Assembly: GCA_030265145.1 (NCBI GenBank)
Contig: JARBES010000133.1
Coordinates: 1,089,321 to 1,110,379 of the forward strand
Length of the DNA stretch: 21,059 nucleotides
Reading direction: 5' to 3'
From: Strongylocentrotus pallidus
Taxonomy: Eukaryota; Echinodermata; Echinoidea; Camarodonta; Strongylocentrotidae
The position numbers and the translations under genes are program-made. The notes under the pieces were generated by a model. That model was not told where the DNA came from, made no database searches, and saw nothing but the letters and a program-made list of their open reading frames with translations. Below are positions 18,401 to 21,059 of the stretch, piece by piece. Position 1 is the stretch's first letter. Every line of letters starts with the position of its first letter.

Positions 18401-21059
18401 TTCATTTTTCTTTATTCATTTCTTTCTTTCCGTTGGCTAATACTTCTTGTCATAAAAGCTGTTAACATTAACGATTTTCAATTGTTTTTAGCTCGTCTCT
18501 CTCTCTCCAGCCTTCGCCACCACCCTGCCACAACTAATTCCTGTCAACGCTCGACCACCAGTCAAAGCCTTCGCCATCGACAACCAACCCATGCCGAGGC
18601 CATCGACCGACGACCAATCCATGACTATCGTTTCTACATACCAAGTGACTTGGAATACGACGAGCCCGGGGACCAAACCTACCGACAACCAATCCTTCAC
18701 GCCGTCGATAACCTACCAACGAACAATCCACGCCGCCATCAACGCCCGACCAAGAGTGTCTGCCAACGGGGATGCCGATCTATGTCGAACTCGAAGACGG
18801 GAATGTTCTCATAGGCAGACCACATCATCAATAGGGAGGTTTTCTGAGAGGTTGTACCAGGCATGCAGTGGACCACAGGATCTCGTCATTCGACCGATAG
18901 ACCACGTGATTCGACCAGAGGAGCTAGCCGTTTCCAACTTCAACAAGGGGAAGGTATACAGCGCTGTGGAGTGGAAGCACACAGATAAAGCCTGCCTTCC
19001 AAACCCAGGCTGAGGCCCCATTCTCGGGGAGCACCAAAGACACGAGATTCCAGGCGGAGTTGGGGAAGGCAGTGAACAACGAGTGCAGGAAGATTGCGCA
19101 TAGTTAGCACTTAGCAGTAGGACATACTAGGTAATGTTATAAAATTGATACTTATTCATATTCCAACATTAAGATGGCAGAAATTTGAAAAAATATATTT
19201 TATCAAAATGGGAGAGAGCGACGCAAATATCCCTGCATAGGCGCTGGATCATAAAACAACCCCTATTGTATTTTAGGGAAATAAAAATGATACTTCTTCT
19301 AATCCCAACATTATACAGCAGAAATTTGAAAATACAAAAAATGTATTTTATATAAATGTAATCTGTTTCAAAATTCAAAATATCGAAATTCCCTTTTCCG
19401 GTTAAGAAATATAGCAACCGCAACTTTTTTTCATAAAAAATGGAAATGTAACCCCAAGATGAATTTTTTTCTTCAAGTAGGACAACAACGTGTTTCCACT
19501 GTTATCAACTTCAGAAGATCAGATGTTGAGAGAACAAATCTTAACCAAATGCTGTTATAACTTGTTTGAAACGACAAATAAAAATAGCTCCTACTCCTTC
19601 TAAAAATGCGGTGCGCTGTCGGACCTTATGACGGCGTGGTCTCGTTGACAGAAATTTGAAACCATGTTGATTGCGCATATCTGTTTAATCGCCTGCAGAC
19701 TCGGGCGTGTTTTTTAAACGCTGCATTCAGAGACCATTCCAGCATGACCCCCATGTCATGTCATTCTAGGCGCATTCTGGAATGCCCCTTTGTTTTCTAG
19801 ACAATAGGTGCCGATCATATTGATTTTTTGAGAATGCTTGTAGAATGGGGGCATTCCAGAACCATTCCAGAAAGCTTTACGAGGGCATCCTGGCGGCATT
19901 TCAAATTCAAGTTGAATAAATCTGTAGCGCCTTAGTGTAATGTGCATTTAAAAAAAACCTTTGTAACAAGATATTGTCAGTTTGGATAAGGAGGGCATGA
20001 ACTCATATAATTTTACACAGATTTAGTGGCTCTAACAGACACAGAAAGGGTTTTTTCTTCGTTTTGACACTACTTCAGAGTTAATAATCAAGCTGTTTAA
20101 TTGCCCCATAAAACACTGATATAAGCTTCCAAACTTTCACTCTCGACTCTCCAAATGCAAATTTAACTGAGATCTCATTCATACTAAACTCTCAAATTTG
20201 TATCTGGAACCCCCAAAAAAGGTTTCAAGCCATGTGAACATACTAAACAATTAAAACAGCATGTTCACATGGCTCTAAACTAACACACAGAACTGTATTT
20301 TAAGATCCTTTTCATTCTTACCCTAGCAAGGATAAATTGTTTAGAACCTGGGCTTGATCCTGTCTGGATCTCTGTCAGAAAAAGAGCATTGCCATGGATC
20401 CTGCAAAAAATTACCAAACGATGTGAAATATCAATTCCAATTCTGAAGAAAAAAATAAAGGGTGATATTTTGAGGTGTCATGGTATATAGTGGCTTATTT
20501 GATTGACTTTCAGTCCAAGGGTTGAAGGCTTGATCCCGGCCAAGCACTTATGTCCTTTGGCAAGACGTAATCCACATTTGCCACTTTCCACCAAAGTTGA
20601 AATAGGTATCTGGCAATGCAAGGGTAATAATAGTTACAAGGCCCGTATAGGGAGAGCAGTACTGATACTAATGTTGCAACCGTGGATATATAAAATTCAA
20701 TCATTTATAGCAAAGAGTAATTTGGGGTTTCCACAAACTGTTGTTATGTAGTTCACAAACTGCTAATAAGCCGTTGAAATACTACACGAACAGACATTTC
20801 TTGCAAAATAATACTGTATGATTCTTTTGGGGGTCAAATCAACAATGATAATTGCTCTCTTTTATAACTTAAATATATTTTTTAAAATCACAGTTCAATG
20901 AATGCCTTTTTATTTTAACATCGTCCTACAGGAGTACATGATGCAAATCAAATCTAAATTAAAACAATGACTTAAATCTTTCTTTTTTTAATCTGAAAAG
21001 TTCCCTACCTAAGCAGAGGACTTTTAGCAATCACACAAACCCCTCTCACATCCATTTGG
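6110..21059 (-). CDS. CTC1: CTC1, CST telomere maintenance complex component 1 (5' end outside window)
   Basis: CTC1 is the multi-OB-fold large subunit of CST, a nuclear single-strand DNA binding complex that recruits polymerase alpha-primase for telomeric C-strand fill-in and ends telomerase extension. Exons, in transcript order: 21059-21009, 20400-20322, 17972-17886, 17316-17218, 16749-16688, 16158-15957, 15428-15295, 14851-14692, 14196-14050, 13519-13051, 12711-12341, 11923-11828, 11240-11158, 10851-10781, 10509-10353, 9942-9838, 9425-9261, 8511-8428, 7904-7733, 6968-6845, then less surely 6678-6665 and 6469-6110. Phases agree throughout. Collinear matches to vertebrate CTC1 (from memory): LGIYELSSN, VRWYNFLREGQMY, LGLLPGTTL, RWICNHCGRNDC, LLAVDDGTGE and SAALGLSPREW. 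The window lacks the N-terminal OB folds. About 1,095 codons are visible against a vertebrate total near 1,200, so the gene looks intact. Confidence 0.96.
6215..6380 (-). repeat. 11-bp minisatellite, about 15 units
   Basis: Unit GATGACCTGCT on the + strand (AGCAGGTCATC on the minus), with a few variants (GATGACCTGAT, GATGCCCTGCT, GGTGACCTGCT). Because 11 is not a multiple of 3, three units make one 11-residue peptide period; the minus-strand unit has no stop in any frame. Confidence 0.97.
6665..6678 (-). CDS. CTC1: CTC1 exon e21, probable 14-nt micro-exon
   Basis: AAGTCAGAATGCAG between TTGTTATTCAG and a weaker donor GTGGCA. It turns the phase 1 of e20 into phase 0, which opens the long frame of e22 and gives EVRMQ|NRPRMYHL. 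Without it e20 joins e22 in another frame that stops at 6384. Confidence 0.45.
6845..6968 (-). CDS. CTC1: CTC1 exon e20
   Basis: Codes YDWEAASGSGPRQSKLALAV then SKLCHHYCIQHSLWFKTRRF; aligns with vertebrate [23 protein letters not shown]. Acceptor TACCTGTACAG, donor AGAG|GTGAGT (phase 1). Confidence 0.92.
7326..7711. mobile_element. MITE-like segment bounded by TTAA
   Basis: Left TTAAAGGCATTGTTTAAC and, inverted at the right, TTAAAGTGACTCTGTAAC; both continue into related but diverged AACAWTG...AATCTGAG / CAGATTGTG sequence. TTAA at both edges suggests a piggyBac-like non-autonomous element. It ends 21 bp from the e19 donor. Similarity between the ends is modest. Confidence 0.4.
7733..7904 (-). 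CDS. CTC1: CTC1 exon e19 (last OB-fold core)
   Basis: 57 codons: LAVDDGTGECLIWSNQPNVV, SAALGLSPREWTMLEDCCTG and KELVYHKWAKGR. Vertebrate counterpart [30 protein letters not shown] is nearly collinear, the clearest identification in the window. Acceptor ATATCGACCAG, donor GAG|GTACGT. Confidence 0.98.
8015..8265 (+). repeat. CT-rich low-complexity tract in the e18-e19 intron
   Basis: TC, TCC and TCTG runs; on the transcribed strand it is GA-rich. Frames through it are Leu/Ser artefacts. Confidence 0.92.
8428..8511 (-). CDS. CTC1: CTC1 exon e18 (zinc ribbon)
   Basis: Codes WICNHCGRNDCKCPNTGRQG, GKIITQI. CxxC followed by CxC matches the position of the vertebrate zinc ribbon (WVCAYCTSICRQGKC) inserted in the last OB-fold, comparable to that of RPA70. 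Donor TTTT|GTAAGT; acceptor TTTCATCAG. Confidence 0.95.
8838..8840. other. Assembly gap (NNN)
   Basis: Three undetermined bases inside the e17-e18 intron; a nominal gap of unknown true size. Confidence 0.98.
9084..9259 (+). mobile_element. Palindromic MITE ('AAAGACCAC' family), copy 1, 176 bp
   Basis: TA at both edges and inverted ends: TACAGTCAAACCTGATCTAG at the left, and on the minus strand TACAGTAAAACTTGTCTA at the right. Interior carries repeated CTACAAAGACCACCTG-like units. Its right edge is the e17 donor. Opposite in orientation to copy 2 relative to the shared left-end sequence. Confidence 0.88.
9261..9425 (-). CDS. CTC1: CTC1 exon e17
   Basis: Codes ATGPDTYHSSHQTRSLPTMR, then TLSWIYAHITLITKLVL plus a split Arg that joins e18 to give LVLRWICNHC, matching vertebrate FSLQLFWVCAYC. 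That match fixes the donor at TTTTAAG|GTACAGT, which is the tip of MITE copy 1. Acceptor TTTGTTTTGTAG. Confidence 0.95.
9838..9942 (-). CDS. CTC1: CTC1 exon e16
   Basis: Codes NCLKKVDPGIAVTYDVGPLT then SIQVDSFCTKSFNE; aligns with vertebrate [27 protein letters not shown] in length and pattern. Acceptor TTTTTATTAAAG, donor AAT|GTAAGT. Confidence 0.94.
10102..10253 (-). mobile_element. tRNA-derived SINE, minus orientation
   Basis: Head GTGTCGTGGTCTAGCGGATA (A box), GGACTGTGGATC (anticodon-like arm) and GGTTCAAGTCC (B box), then body with CCACCCTCCACCCAGGTGAA and GGGTACCCAGTAAG. It lies in the e15-e16 intron in the same orientation as CTC1. Frames through it are not exons. The 3' end is approximate. 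Confidence 0.85.
10353..10509 (-). CDS. CTC1: CTC1 exon e15 (C-terminal OB-fold)
   Basis: Codes AHTSKEEVIGQSSSIQLEID then VNVSVPTHIHDDTLGLLPGT; the last part matches vertebrate [20 protein letters not shown]. Acceptor CCACCTTACAG, donor TCAG|GTATGG. Confidence 0.96.
10525..10586 (+). mobile_element. Degenerate tRNA-like SINE head
   Basis: ATGGTGTAGTGGTTCATTC resembles an A box, GACTCTAAATT an anticodon arm and GGATTCAGAGCCC a decayed B box, in tRNA-like spacing. No SINE body follows, so this is a fragment. Confidence 0.45.
10587..10607 (+). repeat. Interstitial telomere-like repeat
   Basis: TTGGGTTAGGGTTAGG then TTTAGG: one exact TTAGGG with degenerate neighbours, about 3.5 units, directly after the SINE head in the e14-e15 intron. 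Confidence 0.7.
10781..10851 (-). CDS. CTC1: CTC1 exon e14
   Basis: Codes HHHILSSISGLIARKTVTES, SIE; aligns with vertebrate LVSFSAEILSRTLCEPL. Acceptor TTCTCCTTGTAG, donor GAAG|GTAAGT. Confidence 0.9.
11037..11093 (-). other. 57-nt exon-like segment between e13 and e14 (possible alternative or poison exon)
   Basis: Bounded by a good acceptor (TATGTTTTCCAG) and a strong donor (AAG|GTAAGC). In phase 0 it reads a protein-like YNVYVMEDHEGARLFSFIK, but e13 hands over phase 2, in which it stops after four codons. e13 joins e14 directly in frame without it. Confidence 0.4.
11158..11240 (-). CDS. CTC1: CTC1 exon e13 (Ser/Gln-rich linker)
   Basis: Codes DSAPQNLLQTMTRTSSSESC then QTNKGKQ plus a split Arg; acceptor ATGGTTCAG, donor AAAG|GTATAT. 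A linker of similar composition precedes the next OB-fold in vertebrates. Confidence 0.85.
11828..11923 (-). CDS. CTC1: CTC1 exon e12
   Basis: Codes THVLPSVMKLSKKGMTQPIY then IITSFSQLQALQ; acceptor TTTTTTGCATATAG, donor CAG|GTGAGC, phase 0 both sides. Follows the VRW...GQMYQM strand as expected. Confidence 0.9.
12341..12711 (-). CDS. CTC1: CTC1 exon e11 (OB-fold with acidic insert)
   Basis: 123 codons. SATPSFYCDVLILDSNHPKR and ALLCFHGDAVRWYNFLREGQ align with vertebrate LSFYVLGSWLGG and LIFFGSSVRWFEFLHPGQ; between them lies an acidic loop (GEGEGDGDGEMDVDE), where vertebrate CTC1 also has a variable acidic loop. Acceptor GTTTTTATGTAG, donor GAG|GTACGA. Confidence 0.96.
13051..13519 (-). CDS. 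CTC1: CTC1 exon e10 (OB-fold, long)
   Basis: 156 codons starting VLVAKLCCKGTDGRLFLSDA, TGSIPCTLAK, which aligns with vertebrate [22 protein letters not shown]. Then LLRIDDFLVIRES and KVNVYVMFNP match LVRAERFQLIVERD and ARVYVQFFL. A serine/charged insert (about residues 38-62) and a basic stretch RPRRRKRS near the end are low-complexity loops. Acceptor GTTATCTTCTAG, donor TCAG|GTATAT. Confidence 0.95.
14050..14196 (-). CDS. CTC1: CTC1 exon e9
   Basis: Codes TVPCTFPKVIELADCFESPL and on to LRSCDMPTPM; acceptor CCTTTTCTCAG, donor ATG|GTAAGA, phase 0 both sides. Confidence 0.92.
14197..14691. other. Intron e8-e9 with an open but unsupported frame
   Basis: A minus-strand frame at 14362-14580 looks protein-like (RAKLEECIAGELQIGRTIMK) yet has no splice sites in a phase compatible with e8 and e9 (both 0), so I treat it as intronic. 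Confidence 0.45.
14692..14851 (-). CDS. CTC1: CTC1 exon e8
   Basis: Codes LKEMLPVLVQLLTTKMTSND, LPIIKERKRNPYEDFLSH and ACFFSQPSNDISK. Of several nearby AGs, only TTGTAAAG|ATTAAAGG keeps frame. Donor AAG|GTTTGT is weak. Confidence 0.88.
15295..15428 (-). CDS. CTC1: CTC1 exon e7
   Basis: Codes EKSSNVQRVLLPLCGKLFPS then LTVLEWLQHQAIPTLLQKLV, matching the vertebrate helix-rich [22 protein letters not shown] region. Acceptor TTTATCTTTCAG, donor GAA|GTAAAT (phase 2). Confidence 0.92.
15850..15955 (-). mobile_element. Palindromic MITE ('AAAGACCAC' family), copy 2, 106 bp
   Basis: Flanked by TA at both sides, with inverted ends: TACAGTCAAACCTG on the minus strand and TAAAGTGAAACCTG at the other tip. 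The interior has several copies of AAAGACCAC/GTGGTCTTT. Compared with copy 1 (9084-9259) an internal 70 bp or so is missing. TA target duplication and small size fit a Tc1/mariner-type MITE; no transposase is present. Its right edge coincides with the e6 donor. Confidence 0.85.
15957..16158 (-). CDS. CTC1: CTC1 exon e6
   Basis: Codes LYLTYQYDGKSHLPSIPIGS, EVTIHNAHRI and on to KLKQQQPTK, aligning with vertebrate LCLAYQQF...RPGVCLQLQDVHLL. Acceptor TTTCTTTGCAG. The donor AAG|GTACAGT is formed at the junction with a MITE (15850-15955): the G belongs to the flank, TACAGT to the element. Confidence 0.95.
16688..16749 (-). CDS. CTC1: CTC1 exon e5
   Basis: Codes GTLTKCIDQTLGIYELSSNN plus a split Arg, aligning with vertebrate GVLNEPAGLYELDGQ. 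Acceptor TTTTTATATTAG, donor CAG|GTACAT. Confidence 0.95.
17218..17316 (-). CDS. CTC1: CTC1 exon e4
   Basis: Codes GTDRPRKILLLSAFSKITPC and then NGITMETNIPTCQ; acceptor TATCACTGTAG, donor CAG|GTAAGT. Phase 0 both sides. Confidence 0.9.
17317..17885. other. Intron e3-e4, no further feature resolved
   Basis: AT-rich. Contains one small hairpin CCCGTAT...ATACGGG near 17660-17687. No extra exon found, although vertebrate CTC1 has some 20 more residues at this point. Confidence 0.5.
17886..17972 (-). CDS. CTC1: CTC1 exon e3
   Basis: Codes GDEATSFYGDIHVGSFYDIN and then NVTPTTITK; acceptor CTATACAG, donor AAG|GTACTC, phase 0 both sides. Continues an OB-fold after FILAR. Confidence 0.9.
18080..18300 (+). 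repeat. Left terminal inverted repeat and GGAATGC cluster
   Basis: Terminal repeat to about 18145, then scattered GGAATGC, AGAATGC and CATTCCAG units to about 18295. Confidence 0.75.
18480..19016 (+). other. GC-rich interior of the transposon with an open frame, function unknown
   Basis: A + frame stays open at 18591-19013 (about 140 codons, ends ...DKACLPNPG, TGA), preceded by an acceptor-like CTCTCTCTCCAG at 18515. Composition is Thr/Ser/Pro/Arg-rich in the first half and more protein-like in the second (SIGRFSERLYQACSG). GC content is well above that of the flanks. No known transposase motif. It could be a remnant exon of the element or a captured sequence. Confidence 0.35.
18552..18628 (+). 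repeat. Short degenerate tandem repeat, period 25-26 bp
   Basis: Three units of 26, 26 and 25 bp, each starting CGAC and ending CAT or TAT, inside the GC-rich transposon interior. Confidence 0.5.
19146..19352 (+). repeat. Direct repeat pair within the transposon
   Basis: About 60 bp at 19146-19203 recur imperfectly at 19288-19351: TGATACTT, CCAACATTA, GCAGAAATTTGAAAA and TATTTTAT in the same order. A third short piece (CAGAAATTTGAAA) occurs near 19649. Confidence 0.75.
19726..19937 (-). repeat. Right terminal inverted repeat and GCATTCC cluster
   Basis: Mirror of the left end. ATTCCAG, GCATTCTGGAATGC and GGGGGCATTCCAG units precede the terminal repeat at about 19873-19937. Confidence 0.75.
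20322..20400 (-). CDS. CTC1: CTC1 exon e2
   Basis: Acceptor TTTTTTGCAG, donor AGG|GTAAGA. Codes IHGNALFLTEIQTG...KQFILAR, aligning to vertebrate LSALVKSKQKAYFILSLGR. Confidence 0.92.
20474..20680 (+). mobile_element. tRNA-derived SINE (nearly complete)
   Basis: Head with A-box-like ATGGTATATAGTGGCTTA and B-box-like GGCTTGATCCC (near 20527-20540), anticodon-arm-like TTGACTTTCAGTCCAA between, then a body with CCTTTGGCAAGACG, CCACTTTCCACC and GGTATCTGG. The body matches that of the minus-strand SINE at 10102-10253, so they are one family. It sits in the intron between e1 and e2. The right end is approximate. Confidence 0.7.
21009..21059 (-). CDS. CTC1: CTC1 exon e1 (partial, runs off the right edge)
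   Basis: Codes QMDVRGVCVIAKSPLL plus a split Arg, aligning with the vertebrate strand GSLVRLSALVKSK. Donor CTTAG|GTAGGG. The true 5' end of this exon and all upstream exons are outside the window. Confidence 0.85.

Larger units (their letters stand above)
18080..19937. mobile_element. DNA transposon with long inverted ends and subterminal repeats, superfamily unresolved
   Basis: The left end, GATTTATTCAAC...GGAATGCCGCC (18101-18135), recurs inverted at the right (19888-19922), with further similarity out to the tips (TTAGGCACC against CTAAGGCGC). Inside both ends are clusters of GGAATGC or its complement GCATTCC: about eight in 18119-18295 and about ten in 19726-19905, the arrangement of transposase subterminal binding sites. 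Flanks TAATCTAC and TAATGTGC (6 of 8 identical) could be decayed 8-bp target duplications, hAT-like, but this is weak. The interior has no transposase I recognise, so it is probably a non-autonomous or decayed copy. It lies in the 2.35 kb intron between e2 and e3 and explains its length. Confidence 0.75.

Noticed and set aside
18488-18731. Minus-strand frames in the GC-rich transposon interior
   Set aside because: Shadows of a GC-rich stretch with few stops; no motifs.

Overview
The window is eukaryotic: AT-rich DNA in which short exons with clean GT/AG borders and matching phases sit in long introns full of simple repeats, SINEs and small inverted-repeat transposons. Two SINE copies share a tRNA-like head and a 'CACY-TCCACC...GGTAYC' body that I associate with echinoderm genomes, so a marine deuterostome, most likely an echinoderm, is my inference; the sequence alone does not prove it.

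Layout: 1-3817 (+) holds the 3' part of a gene I cannot name: five exons coding a coiled coil and then a Ser/Pro/Lys/Gln-rich disordered tail. 3818-6109 is the space between two convergent genes, with a long GAT/GGT trinucleotide tract. 6110-21059 (-) is CTC1, the large subunit of the CST (CTC1-STN1-TEN1) complex, read right to left. I mapped about 22 exons (about 1,095 codons); all junctions up to the last two keep frame. The identification rests on collinear similarity to vertebrate CTC1 as I remember it, including the zinc ribbon, the LVEDGT/LAVDDGT strand, the AALGLxPREW motif and the GLLPG and VRWYNFLREGQ motifs. The 5' end of CTC1 lies beyond the right edge.

The CTC1 introns carry the mobile DNA: a TIR transposon of about 1.86 kb with subterminal GGAATGC clusters (18080-19937), two SINEs and a SINE head, a TTAA-flanked MITE-like segment (7326-7711), and two copies of a 'GGTCTTTATAGACAGG' palindromic MITE. 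The observation most worth a second look is that both copies of this last MITE lie exactly at a CTC1 5' splice site, in opposite orientations, so that the terminal TACAGT of the element forms positions +2 onward of the donor (AAG|G-TACAGT). Other points are an 11-bp minisatellite that appears to code the CTC1 C-terminal tail, a 14-nt micro-exon, a possible poison exon, and a short telomere-like repeat in an intron of this telomere gene.
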